Below, piece after piece: positions 19,408 through 31,874 of a stretch of 64,000 bases of DNA. The stretch spans positions 5,270,001-5,334,000 of the forward strand of contig OZ005703.1 in assembly GCA_963930775.1 (NCBI GenBank). Reading direction: 5' to 3'. Position 1 is the first letter of the stretch, and each line of letters begins with the position of its first letter. The position numbers were made by a program, and so were the translations under genes. This DNA comes from Cliona cf. orientalis. Lineage: Eukaryota > Porifera > Demospongiae > Clionaida > Clionaidae. The notes under the pieces were generated by a model. It did no database searches, was not told where the DNA came from, and worked only from the letters and a program-made list of their open reading frames with translations.

Positions 19408-22400
19408 TGTCATATACAATACTTTAATGTGTATAAGACATGGCTACTATGTAGCTAGTGGACTAGTACCTCCACTACAGTACTGTCAGTCATGTACTCC
19501 ACTATATCAAAGTACACATTAGCTACATAGAAATCTGTAAACATTATCCTCTCCATGTACTGGAAGTTAATTGTAAATACATGACATAATAATATCTATA
19601 ATCATTTAATCATTACATCATCCCCCTTACACATAACCACCGTATAACAGTTACTATTGTTACCTTGTTTTCGACAGCAATGGTTGTGAGGTGTGGGGTG
19701 GTGAAGGTGTACATGAGGAGATCTCCACCCCCGTCCCTCACCTCCCCACACACACCACGCTCCATCACAAGCCGGCAGAGGGAGGGGTCGACGACGGGGT
19801 TAAAGGGCAAAAGGTCAACTATCTCGATCTCTCCCTCACAGTCTTCAGTGAACACTTCCAAAGTGAACGGACACGCCTGGGTGTGCAATGTGAGTGTGAG
19901 TGAGTGTGTGTGTCAGTGAGCATATGTACATAATGTAGTAGTTGAAGTACTTGGGCAAGTGCCATTCAACAACTAAAATTTCCTGGTCTAGAGTTAGTGG
20001 TTTACGTACCTGGTCGAGTTGTAGCAGTTTGTTGTAGCCCATTGTGTTGAGAACATCCCAGAGCTCTCCCTCCCCTCCCTCCACATCCTCAGCCGCCATC
20101 ACATGAAGGTCAAGAAATCCCTTCAGAGTAATCTCATCATCACCACTCAACTCAAAGTTGTCTGGGAAAAAAATAAAGAAGAAGACTGTCAATGAGATGC
20201 AGTTTAATATCAGTGATGTAAAAGATATCCCGAGTACCTTACACTACAAATTAAATTGTACACAACGGATACTTCATGCTAATGATCCTACATTTGTATG
20301 GATAAAATAGTTCATGTTTTTCTTTTCACTAACAGCAAATGTAACAAAATTTTCCCTTATCTATGGTACATGTAGATATATATCTAGCCTAGTCCTCATA
20401 GCATGCAACGTATGAAAAGTTGTTTTGATGCTCCACACTTACCCTAGCCGAGAATTGATGATGATGCAGTAATAATGTTGCTGCTGCTAGGTAACTGACA
20501 GGACATGTACATGTACATGACTACAGGGGATGTTTTTTTGTAACCTCGATGTAAAGTTACGCTGGGGGGGGGGGATCTCATGAGGGAAAACTCAATCTAG
20601 GGAAAGACGTAGGTGGGGGTAGCGAGAGATATAGGTAGGTAGGAATACACAAAAGAAAAACTAGAGACTACTGTAACAATGTATGAACCACTGAGAATAT
20701 TATTAGCCGTATTATGAAAATTCAGTAGGGTTACCAGTTCCCAACCTAAGGGGCAGGCAGCCATCCCATTGCCTGCTTCTAAAGGCAAACCTAATTCTAG
20801 AGCCACTTATATGTATAAGTACATGTAGGTGCCACATAAATGTACATACACATGACTGTATGAGCAAAAAAAAGGAGGAATATATTATAGGTCCTGGGAA
20901 CAAGGCTATAGGGTACATGTACATCTACATGTACATGTACCCACATGTGGTTACATGTACACTAGCTGGGGAGATAGTGAAGGAGCAAGGGTACATGACT
21001 TTCTCACGGCTTTCCTTGAGTGGCTTCACTAACTATCCACTGATAAGACCACCAATAACCTCCACTACTCTGTGGGTTGGTGTATATAGGAGATTGTAGG
21101 TAGCAATACGTGTCATGCATAGTCAACACTTCACTCAACCCCAGCGATCTTGCTCCTACTGCATAATTATACATGGTCAGTGTGTGGCATAATATTATTA
21201 TTGTTTCGCTTTTGAAGGCCGTTAGGCCTCTTGCAAAGAGTTCTCAGACCCTATTGAAGGATTCTACTCCTATTAAAAGGCCTAATGATACTGCTGCAGT
21301 CAAGAGTAGATTAGCCACTCTTGCTGCAGTATAACATATACGTGTACATGCATGTGCTTATAAATTGATGCTCATAATAATATGATAACATTATAATTAT
21401 CACTTAGTGTTCTGACCTTGAATGATCTTCCATGCATCATCGTCACAGCTCTCTCCGCTGGTCATCTCTTGGAAGAAGTCAAACTCCATTCGACTGATGC
21501 AGCCATTCCCGTCCAGATCAATACGTTGGAAGATCTCCTTCAGTGCCTCAACACATCCCTCCGTCAGCTCCACCTTCCCTTCCCCCTCCCTCTCCTTGAT
21601 CAACGGGGCAGCTTTGAGACGAGGGACTGGGCTGTCCTCCTCCTCCCTCGGCTTCAGGTGACAGCCGGAGGTGAACGGGATGAGAGCGTAGGTACCAGCG
21701 TCAAGGTCCAGTCTGCTGATCCAATGCTACATGTATGTAAGTGTGTGCACACACGTGTGGTGTGATAAAGATACGGCATGACCGATGAACATACATGTAT
21801 TGTGTATGCTAGTTACAGTTGTTATGAGGTAGATATACATGTACAATGATTCAAACTTGACTGTGACCTACAACAAAACACAGTCTCAGTGTAGTCAGAC
21901 AGGATATTGAATGGTCAACAAAATGTTACTCGGTCACTTGGCCACAGAGAACATGATACAAGGAAAGCAGGAGGTACTGACACAAACACAATAATTATTA
22001 TCCGATTGGCTGAATAATGTAAACGAGACTGATATGCCAAACCATAGTAGATATACCCTTGGCTAAGCCTTCATCCAAAGCGTATCCTCACTCCTACACA
22101 CTTAATTGCAACCCCCACACACACAAAATACCCAAAGCCCATCCACCTCCCCCCCCCCCCCCCCCCATCCCTCTCACCTCTCCCACTTTGTGTTGTGTGT
22201 ATGTGACCAGTTCAGTTGGCTCATCGTCCTTATCCGTATGAAACACAAACAGTAGGACGTCCGTTGCCTGGATACCAGGCCTAGCCACGCCCATCTCAAT
22301 CCAGACATTGGTCGGGGAAGGAAGGCTCAGTCGGTACTGGTGGCAGTGGATGACCGCACCCACTTCCTGTGGGCTAGACCCCTCCCCTTCCTCCACCTCG

Positions 22401-25400
22401 AGGTAGAAACAACCTTTACCAGTAATGTTGTTCCAAGCCTGCAGGGGTAATATTAAATGAGTCATACTAGTGACAACCTACATGTATCAAGCTGTACATT
22501 TGCCTGATGACCTTTGCACTGAAAAAGCTATAGCTTGATAGACTACACTAGTGATTGCTACGGATAATACCGAAGAATAAGCTAGGAGTTATTGAGCATT
22601 ACTATGGACATCACACAAATAGCCTGTGTTCAGTGTGTCTGTAGATATTTATCAAACCTTTAGATTCCTTGGCTGTCTTGGCGGAGGAGTGACCACTGAC
22701 ATTGGAGGAGATGCAGTGGCCTTCTTCCCTTTCCTCTCTCCTTCAGTGGCCTTCCCTTCCTCCTCTCCTTTCCCTCCTGGCCTCTCCCCCTCCCCCTCTC
22801 CACCACCTTCACCACCACCCCTGTCTAAGTGATCGGTTTGCTTCTTATCCTTTACTTCTTCTTCATCATTCACTTTCTCTTTCTTCTTCGCTGGTGAGGC
22901 CTCACCCTGATGGCTCTCTTGTGATTCCACCTGGTTTTGTTGTCCGTCCAAGTGCTTATCAGATCCACTCGCACCGACCTTGGTAGCCGCAGCCAAAGAT
23001 CCGTCTTTCGTTTTTAGCTCTTGACTCTCAGTAGTGCCATCACTCGATTCTCCACCTCCTCCTTTCTGATCAGTCACCTGCTGTCCTACAGCATTGCGTA
23101 CTTGTTCTTTAAGTGACCCTTTACCAACATCTGGGGACTCGATGCCAATGTGAGTAGCAGCTGCAATAGCAGATGAGCCATCACCCTCTTCTTTGCTTTT
23201 AACTTTCACTTCACCGCCACCCTCTCTACTCCCTCCGAGAGTATCAGCCGCTCCAGCAGATGAGCTACCACTGGCACCCTCTCCTTTATCAGAGCCTTGC
23301 TTATCACCCTTCACCTCTCTTTCGCTGGATAAAGCAGCATTTTCCAACAATTTAGTCTCCGGTTGCTCTGTCTTTTTTGCACTTTGACCTTCCAATGCTG
23401 ATGCAGCTGTAGCTGCAATGGGTGGTAAGAGTGGAGGTAAGGATTTCTTCAATGGTGGAAGCTTGGGCAGTGAAGATGAGCTGAGGAGGGCGAGAGGATC
23501 AGAGATCTGATCACTAGAGGGGATGACAGAAGCTAGACTTTCTGCTTCGTTGTTGAGGTCAGACTTGGAGGGAAGAGAAGGTACTGGCTCCTTCTCTACG
23601 CTTGTCTCAGTCTTGGCGACTGGTGGGTGTGGTTTAGTAGTCGGCTCTTCATCCAAAGGTCCTGTGTGTTCACCTTCTTTTTTATCTTTTTTCACAATTT
23701 CTGTCACCTCTTTTCTCTCTTGCAGAGGTTTCTCCGACACACTATCTTGGGGGTGCGGCTTAGACTGTATTTCTTCTTTCTTGTCAGTCACACTACTATC
23801 CTTCACTCTCTTCACTTCCCCATTCTTCTCTTGCAAAGCTGGTGGATCTCTCTCACCTCCAGCAGCTGCTGTACTACCTTTGGCTTCAGCAGTCTTCGTG
23901 ACTGTACTAGCTCCCACAGCACTTGATAAAGAAGGCTCAGTTGCCTGTATTAATGGCTGTTGTTGTTGCTCTAGACCCTGACTGTGCATTGCCAGAGGCT
24001 GACTCTGGGGCTTAAGCTGTTCGATATACCTTGCAGGCATGTCGTGGAATGGTGCACCACTCACTGCTCCTTGAGAAAAGCTAGCTGGATGATGATGAGG
24101 AACTCTGCCGTTCATAGGTTCTTCAAAAAATCCATTTCGATAATCATGATGATGATGAAAGTGGTTACCGTCTCCTGAGTGAGCTGGCCCACCGTTCTCA
24201 ATGCCGTTGGATCTGTGGTGCTGCCTATAGAGGAGGTGTGGCTCTCCTCCCCTTTGATCTTCGGCAGTAGCGGGGGCGGGGTAGAGCTGAGAACGGATCT
24301 CTTCTCTTCTTCTCTCTCTCCTCTCCTGGCCACCTCCTCCCCTGTGGGATGATGAACGAGACTTGCTTCCTCTTTGCTGTTGGAATTTCACCTGTTATGA
24401 GAATCAGAGTTTTAATACATACAGTACATGTATATCAAAGCATGCACAGTGTATATCAGGAAATTTTATTGCAAAAAATAGTCTTTGGCAGCTACAAAGA
24501 TAGATTAATCTTACAAAAAAGTATGTGCACTATTAATGTTACTGTGGTACTGGGGGCGTTCCCATTTAACCATGAAAATTATTGTCATCAAACACTGTCT
24601 ACCTTGCTATGGTTGATTAACTTTCCATCATTACCTGTTCCCCTCTCTGTCTTGATTTGGCTTGGCCGGGTGGTGGTTGCTGGTGTCCCAGTCTCTTGGC
24701 CTTCTGCCTGCTTGCCTGAACACACTGCTCTGAAGTGTTGAGAAGCATGTGACAGAACTCGGCATAGTCCAGCTTCCCATCTCCGTTCTTATCAGCTTCA
24801 TCAATAATGGCCTGAACTTCATCATGGCTCATCTTCTCACCACGCTGGAGGGAAGGTAGTTCGTCATTCATTTTTGCACTTACAGGTCACCATGGCATAC
24901 ATGTACACTACCACAATACTCTACAGGTTGCACTGGCCAAGGTCTGCAACAAAACCAGTATCTCCCTCCCTTTCTCTGTGTCTGTCTGTCTCTCTCTCTC
25001 TCTCTCCTTTTCTCTCGTACACATACACTCACTCTTTTGAGAAAGCTATCTAAAGGAGCTAAGGGTGGCACTTGCACATCAGAAACACCATTAAAGTTTG
25101 TACATACACATCTAGACATCTTTTACATGGACATCCACACACCTCAACATGTACATGTACATGTATTTCATCCCAAGATGCAATGATATTCATACCTTAG
25201 TCAGCATCCTGTGCAGTTCTTTGGCGGTGATGTACCCATCTCCGTTGATGTCGATCTTACGAAATGACTTCATCAGGTCGCTCATGGTGGTTCTCTTCTC
25301 TCTCTGCATGACGAAACAGAACTGGTCGTAGGACATGGATCCTCCACACTGAGACCAGTACCGCTCCACGGCCTTGTCCGAAGGATTACGACCCATACAC

Positions 25401-25825
25401 TGGAGTGCTATAGTAAAAGATCAGTATTTCAAACTAGAAATTTTTATGCTGGCTTCGTCTCGCAATTACAAGCTTTTCATTAGGATTTAGTCTTGTAAAG
25501 CAGATCCTTCTACTTTCACAGTGCTGGATGTACTCTATCGATATCACCAGCACATGGTCATGAAACTAGTCAGGATTCAAATTATATGCACGCAGAAAAT
25601 TCTGTATGCAGTACTAGAAGCTGAGAGTGGTCTGAAGAGATAAGGATAGCTGTATATAGTGTAAATGGAGGATCCTGGGGGTACCAGGTATCTATGGGAG
25701 ACAGGGAGGTGGGTAGAAATTGAATACTTCAGCCTACCATATCTGAGTTGTTCTGGTCGCGTCAGTCTGGTGGACAAGTCATTCTCAACGATCAGCCAGC
25801 CGCTTTCACACTCGCTGTATTCCAT
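18855..25825 (-). CDS. EFCAB7: EF-hand calcium-binding domain protein 7
   Basis: Ten minus-strand exons (25738-25825, 25196-25407, 24635-24844, 22658-24391, 22178-22438, 21417-21726, 20010-20161, 19664-19876, 18995-19102, 18855-18932) join in frame to 1121 residues; human EFCAB7 has about 630. Order: N-terminal helix (RPEQLRYALQCMGRNPS), EF-hand DINGDGYITAKE, EF-hand DKNGDGKLDYAE, a 578-residue low-complexity insert (exon 4), the GKGCFYLE region, a Gly/Thr-rich beta region, EF-hand DLDGNGCISRME with TSGESCDDDAW, then MGYNKLLQLDQACPF and a short C-terminal domain. In vertebrates EFCAB7 works with IQCE to tether the EVC-EVC2 complex in the primary cilium for Hedgehog signalling. Keeping all three EF loops suggests calcium binding persists. 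A separate candidate exon at 19234-19276 was dropped because it breaks phase and VENK joins GSKKASIQL directly. The start lies 123 bp from SIRT6. Confidence 0.93.
19346..19404. repeat. (CA)n microsatellite
   Basis: About 58 bp of CA dinucleotides in the EFCAB7 intron between exons 8 and 9. Confidence 0.9.
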
Positions 25826-25948
25826 ATCACCTTCACCTTAAATTCGTCACCACGTACACTTCTCCATCCATGTCTCCATGGTTTTGAACTTTGACACAAA
25901 CCACGCCCCTTTACCGACCCCTTACCTTACACTTACTGTCACAGAAAG
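25826..25948. promoter_or_regulatory. Bidirectional promoter EFCAB7 / SIRT6
   Basis: Only 123 bp separate the two start codons on opposite strands, so both promoters and 5' UTRs must fit here or overlap the genes. A 'ccatccatgtctccatgg' stretch and a GC-richer 'ccacgcccctttaccgacccc' segment are visible. There is no obvious TATA box. Confidence 0.6.
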
Positions 25949-28394
25949 ATGTCAGTGGATTATGCCTCTCGATTGTCAGCATACGAAAACAAGGGCAAGT
26001 GTGGCCTACCAGAGGTAACATTACAGACTACAGATCTAAAGATGTTTATAAATTAGATACCTAAATTATATCTGACATGATCACTGATCCACATCATTTA
26101 TACTTGACGCCCTGTCTTTGATCAAGAGCTTTCTTTGCAGACATTTGACCCTCCTGACAAGCTGAGAGAGAAGATATCTGTCCTGTGTGATCTGATCCGC
26201 TCCTCCAAGCACGTGGTCGTCCACACTGGAGCCGGTGTGAGCACTGCGGCAGGTACTGGCTATGCGATGTACTTTATAGTCCCTTCCCCTGGGCCCCTGC
26301 TATGTATTATCTACATGTACATCATGTGTCCAGCCCCTTACATTAATAATTATTTTGTGTGAGAGGTGTAAGAGGTTGGTTACATACATACTAGCGACTA
26401 GGAGTTTTGGGCTTACACATGTTGCATTTGTCATGTTTGGGCGAAGTTTTATTTGCTGTTTCTAGTATTTTGGGGGACTTAGCTTGATAGCTCCTAGATC
26501 AACTCTCTTGACTCACTGAAGTGTGATAAATCAAGTAGTCATTTCTTGATATACATGTAATTATACACGGCAGCCCACACTTTTATACTAGATGAAGAGG
26601 TTGGTACCTAGCCTATTCCCCCGGACCCTGGCAGATTTTTGGCTTGCATATGATAACCTGAAAAGACTGAGGAGCTTGGGAACAAGACCAATTGCTATAT
26701 ACATTGCACCCTACAGTGTATACATGATATCAACTGTATGCATGTAATTTTTTGTACATGATTATTCGTACAGGTATTCCTGATTTCCGAGGCCCAAAAG
26801 GAGTATGGACTCTGGAGCAACGGGGTGCAAAGGTCGAAACGGACATCACATTTGAGGATGCAGTTCCTACTCAGACACATATGGCTTTAGTGGAATTGGT
26901 GAAAGTGGGTGTGGTCAAATACGTCATTAGCCAGAACGTTGACGGACTGCATCTCAAGTCTGGACTACCCAGAGAGAACCTCTCTGAACTACACGGGAAC
27001 ATGTTCATGGAAAAATGCGAAAAGTGTGGAAAGTAAGGAGTTACCATACTTTATTATCTAGTGGGAAACATTCGAGGGAGAAAAGTTTTGCAGATCAGCA
27101 ATATAAGAATGAGAACTTTGCGGAATGCTAAATCAATATTTTGTGGAGAAAACTTTCATAGGTGGCTGTGAAAATTTTCTCCCTCGAAACTTTCCTGCTA
27201 TACAGTATTAAATTTTATTGTTGTGTGTGTATTAAGATTCCAATAATTGACTTTTAGGGAGTTTGTGAGAGATGGAGTTGTGAAAACCGTGGGTCTCAAG
27301 CGAACAGGCAACATCTGCTTAGGAGGTGGAGCCAGAGGGAGATGCAGGTAATAATTATTATTATAATGTACGTAAATAACAATGAAAAATTATTAATATA
27401 ATATTATGACATCGTACATGTACCGTAGTGTCCCAGACAAGCGCCCACTCCTGGGTAAGCTCCCATGTACCGCATTTCAAGGGGTCAGTGATATAAACAT
27501 ATGGAAATTATGTCCCAGGTAAGTGTCCATGTGGGCCAAAATCACGATGTATGTTTAAGCACCCATGGGTGCTTACCTGGGACACTACGGTAATTGAAGA
27601 CAGAATGATGAATGCTAATAAAGTGCTTAGTTTTAACCTTGTATTATAGGCAATCAATTTGGTACATACAACAAAGTTGATGATGGGTTATTGCTAAGAT
27701 CTGGATCCTAGATAGTTAACCAATATTCAATTTGATTTAGGGGTAAATTGAGGGACACAGTTCTAGATTGGGAGGACGAGCTTCCATATGAAGACCTACA
27801 GAAAGCAGACTATCATTCAAAGTTTGTGACAAAACGCTATTCACATTGTGTCCTATAGTAAAGTTATTACATACAGGAAGGCAGATCTTTCTCTCTGTCT
27901 TGGCACGACACTGCAGATCCTTCCAGCTGGGAAGTTGCCTCTGCTAGCAAAAAAGAATGAAAATGGAAAAATGGTCGTCTGCAACTTACAGCCAACCAAA
28001 TTTGTGAGTTATCATGCATGGTCGTGATCAATAAAAACCCAATCACATGTAAAAAGGAGTTCCCAGGACCTGGTGCTTTCCTAGCTTTTCAATTATTTTG
28101 CATGCCTTGGTCCCCATAAATTTTATTTTATGTTGCACACCACTTGAAAAGCTGGGAAAGGGCCTTGGAGGAGGCTACTTCATGTAATTATATTTATTAG
28201 TCTCAATTCGTACACAAGTAGCTTGGTGTACTGCTTTGTGGTGCTTTTTGTAAAATTAATTATAGTGAATGTTATTATCTTTTTCTTAGGATAAACAAGC
28301 TGATCTGATCATTCATGGCTACGTGGATGATGTCATGAACCAAGTCATAGAAAAATTCTCCTTAACTCTACCAAAACCACCAACTCAGATATGA
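25949..28394 (+). CDS. SIRT6: NAD-dependent protein deacylase sirtuin-6
   Basis: Seven exons (25949-26014, 26141-26252, 26774-27032, 27258-27347, 27741-27821, 27877-28003, 28290-28394) join in frame to 257 residues. The start [20 protein letters not shown] is nearly that of human SIRT6. Visible are [17 protein letters not shown] (NAD site, residues 50-66), QNVDGLH (113-119), catalytic H133 in ELHGN, zinc cysteines C141, C144, C166 and C175, GTTLQI, NLQPTK, and the terminal HGYVDDVM helix. SIRT6 is a nuclear chromatin enzyme that removes acetyl and long-chain acyl groups from histone H3 and acts in DNA repair and metabolic control. The protein ends at TLPKPPTQI and lacks the roughly 90-residue Pro-rich, basic tail of the human enzyme. 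A copy of intron 6 and exon 7 lies downstream at about 32408-32750. Confidence 0.95.
27042..27207. repeat. MITE-like element, 'CGGGAAATTTT' family, diverged copy
   Basis: 166 bp in SIRT6 intron 3 start taccatactttattatctag and end in the reverse-complementary 'ctgctatacagta'. Inner arms resemble those of the copy at 14465-14675. Confidence 0.75.
27421..27592. repeat. MITE-like element, 'taccgtagtgtccca' family
   Basis: This 172-bp element in SIRT6 intron 4 starts taccgtagtgtcccagacaa and ends 'tgggacactacggta'. Its interior repeats the motif 'gcgcccat..gggtaag'. Other copies are at 36265-36447 (full) and about 35230-35345 (partial), both inside the intron of copy B. Confidence 0.85.
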
Positions 28395-28733
28395 TCATTC
28401 AAACTAACCATTCTCCTTATTTATTTTATAGTGGTCGATATCAGACTCAACTATAAGGCAAAGATATCATAATTCATACTTAGTGTAAACACCCCTCTCC
28501 TATGATGTTACCTGTGGGTATGTATATGTCATATCTGTGGTCAAGGACACAGTACCATTGCATTACATCATTGTTACTATAATTAGTTTTGTCACATGAT
28601 ATAAGTGGCCAGTGCTATAGTACAGTGACATCGATCCATAGCGACCACACAAACAAGTTTGACACTCCACTGAAGTGAACCACAGAGATAAGAGTGGGCG
28701 TAGTGCCAAAACAGTAATTAACCTACATACTCC
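28395..28733 (+). promoter_or_regulatory. SIRT6 3' flank and 5' region of MBL copy A
   Basis: From about 28558 this spacer holds a block conserved in front of copies A-D. It consists of 'ttacatca' and 'ttgttactataattagt', then 'gtgaccac', then 'gtgtgacactccactgaagt' followed by 'gaaccacag', ending a few tens of bases before the ATG. Equivalent blocks begin near 33192, 40583 and 45033. The order is the same in all four, so it is likely proximal promoter plus 5' UTR. The TGATGTAA/TTACATCA core resembles a bZIP (C/EBP-ATF type) site, which is inference. Confidence 0.55.
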
Positions 28734-29172
28734 ATGGCCAGTGTTACTATCAAACGGGAGCACACTGATGAAGTGTACTTCGTTGACTCAGTTCAGCACC
28801 CAGTTCATCTGAGCAGTCAAGTCCCAGCTGTTGAAGTGTATCCCATCAATGTAGTACAAGGAGACTCGATTCTTGTGAAACTTAAGTACAAAGAAGGTAT
28901 GTTCATACCAAAATCTGATGGTGCTATAGCTGATGATAACCAGCATGCACACATTCATTGGTCAAAAATATCATTAAGGAGGTGTAGGTTATGCGTATAT
29001 CCATTGCTGGTACCAGGAGCATATGAACCGCCGATGGTACTTTTGGCTATGGATACAAGATGATATAACTAGTTCAGATAATCCTAACTAGGGAAACCAG
29101 GACTAGAGTAATATATACAACTAAGGCAATGATTGCTAGACATGTCTGTCCCTAATCACTTCAAGTCTCTAT

Positions 29173-29203
<31 letters not shown>

Positions 29204-31874
29204 CACTTCCATAGGTTCTTGAGGATTCATTCAGGTCAAACGGTCAAGTGGTGTTCTGGGCCTTATTTCCAGAACCGCTAGCAGTCAAGAGGCAAGACTG
29301 AGACTTTGCACATGTGCAGTACGTTAATCGATAGTCAAATAGTAAAGGGCATTCGCTTTGGTCAAGTGGTCAAGGCCATTTTTGGACAATCAAGGTGTGA
29401 AAACTCTAATTATCACTTTACTGTGAGTGAAACCACACGATGGCACTGTGATATTATTGCTGAAGTAAAATTACCTCTGAATCTGTGAAAAGCCAATCAT
29501 ACTACTCCTTTACATAGATATTCATGTCCCTTTCTTTGATAAAAAAAATATTCATAAAAAACACGCCCCTTTTTTGACACAGCCCTCATTCTGTTAGCTT
29601 AGTATGCCCATAATGCAACCTTTTACTGTTACATGTACCGTAGTTGCTGTTGCATAGCTTGAACTGTACATTACTGGAAATTGGTAGGTGCATGCCATGC
29701 GCAGCATGAGGCTCAACACGTTATCAGTACTAACATTCTGCCAGTGGATGCAAGTGTACTGAGTCTTGCAGTTACCTAGGTTGACATCCCTCGTAAGGTT
29801 CTATGATTTGATGATGCATACTCAAGCTTACTGAATAATTCTATTTCAGTTCCAATATTAAATTGTATTTATAGGCCAAGAGTATAATTATCTCATTGAT
29901 GGTGGACGTGCAAAGTATCTGTCTGCTATAGAAAATTGTATGATGGAATATGATGTAATGAAAGGAGTTGATATTAAACTTCATGGAATTATTGTCACTC
30001 ACCCTGATGGTGACCACATGAATGGAATAAAAAAGCTGCTTGAAAAGCATGGTCAAAAATTTTTTAATAAGTGCGACATAGTCACTACGAAAGCATTTTA
30101 CTGGACATCTAGAGACAAGCCATGTGAAGATTTCATGAAATTAATTCACAGTGCTTATTCGATGAGAGATGACATTGAAGTCCAGACGTCGACATGTTTA
30201 AGACCTGGACTGAATTGCCATTTTCCAACAGAGATGGGATGCGTGTTTAGGTGTACGCCAAAATATCACAGTGACAATCTAAAAGGTAGACGTACACAAC
30301 AATCAGAAATTTATCCCAAACCTAATGCTATCGATGCCAATGCAACCAGCATTCTCACAGTGATCAATGAATCCAAAGGAAAGTATGATGTAGTATTAAC
30401 AGGTGATTCAAATGCAAAAGAAATTTTGCCATTAGTGCAAGGTAAAGAAATTAGGATATTTCAAGTGCCACATCATGGAAGTTCATACAACAGTAGACTT
30501 GAGGACAGTGTTAATCTCAAAGAGATATCTGCACTCTACGATCTTTCAACTATTCATGACAAAGAAATGAAAGAAACACTCCTATTCTATGGTACATTCA
30601 GAGCTCACTGCTATTTGATATCTGCGGGTGGAACTGAAAGTTACAAACACCCTCATCCTCAAGTCATGCAAGGAATTATTCTCGCTAATGCAAAGCGACA
30701 TCGAAAATGCATCATTGTATTGACTAATAGTCGTGGACTAGATTCAAAAAAGCTTGGACAGCTACATCAGTTAGCTTCTAATTGGACCCAATGGGTCCAG
30801 ATCTACCATTACGATGATGTATTCTTTACAAATCAATGTCATATAACGTTACGTCCTGAGCGGTGCATTAGTGATGCCTGTGAAAATACTGTTGAGTGGA
30901 CACCAAAAGGATACATAAACAGGACAAAGATTATTCTGCCAGTAAAGCTAACGATCAATGACCATCGACCACTGGAGAGGAACAGATTCACGGAGAAATC
31001 AACAGTAGAAATTACTGTTCAAGAGATATGCAAGTTCAATGCACACATCATTTGCGTCCCCCTTCCACACAACCCCAGATCTGGTGACAGCATTAACTGT
31101 TGCTATGTCATAGAAGAGAGCATTGCATCTGAAGTTGATCATTCAAAAGCATTATTTCTACTTAATGGTGACGAGAAATTGCCATTGTCAAGAGCCAAGA
31201 AACACATTCTGACTCAGTACATTAATAATGAGTGGCAAAAGAAGCAATTACCTGCTACACTAAAGGACATATCATCCCAGCCCTCTCCATGCAAAATCCC
31301 ATATGATACCATAAATTCCCTTTGGCCAGTACGAGAGTGCCCTTCCCAAGCTACTCCACTCCCAATACCGCACCAAACCCTTCGGCCAGTACCAGATTTT
31401 TCCGAATCACCCCAACCCCATCCGTTCCGACATACACCACACCAATCTTTTCGACCATTACCAGACAGCTCACCAAGCCATACTCCACAACCACACCACG
31501 TGAAAATGGTAGCATGTCAAGGTGTAGGGGGATCTCCCACAAGAGGGTGTGGCTGTAGAACAGGTTGCAATACAAAGAAATGTGGATGTATGAAACGAGG
31601 ATCGTATTGTGGGCCCAGCTGTCAGTGTGGCAGTGAATGTATAAACAATCTCCAGCCTGCAATACGCCTACTAGAAGAAGATCAGCCGAGAGCGATGCCA
31701 GATAAAATGAAAAAGGTTGAAGTTAAAGAAGTGGGATCTCCCAGCAAAGGCTGTGGGTGTCAAAAAGGCTGTGGTACAAAGTCAAGGAATAATTGTGGAT
31801 GTAAGAAAAAAGGATTACGCTGTGGACCTGGCTGCAAGTGCACAAACACGTACTTTAACTGTGAAAACCAATAA
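28734..31874 (+). CDS. MBL-CXC gene copy A: ComEC-like MBL fold with two CXC modules
   Basis: Two exons (28734-28896, 29875-31874; phase-1 intron of 978 nt) give 720 residues. MBL motifs are PINVVQGDSILVK (37-49), LIDGG (61-65), THPDGDH (96-102), LTGDS (about 232), VPHHGSS (about 253) and LISAGG followed by KHPHP (about 302-314), in the order of the ComEC/Rec2 MBL domain. No transmembrane competence domain is present. An unidentified conserved region covers about 325-500 (EWTPKGYI, FTEKSTVEITVQE, CVPLPHNPRSGDS, CCYVIEESI). A Pro-rich linker is followed by two cysteine modules, about 610-646 and 680-718, with spacing C-x-C-x3-C...C-x-C-x6-C-x3-C-x-C like tesmin/TSO1 CXC repeats, which bind DNA. 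The N-terminus has IKRE, a SUMO-type consensus. My inference is a nuclear, DNA-associated hydrolase; the substrate is unknown. All metal ligands expected of the fold are present, so it is probably active. Confidence 0.88.
29172..29202. repeat. Poly-G tract
   Basis: About 31 consecutive G residues in the intron of copy A. Such a run is G-quadruplex-prone and its length is uncertain from sequencing. Confidence 0.9.
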
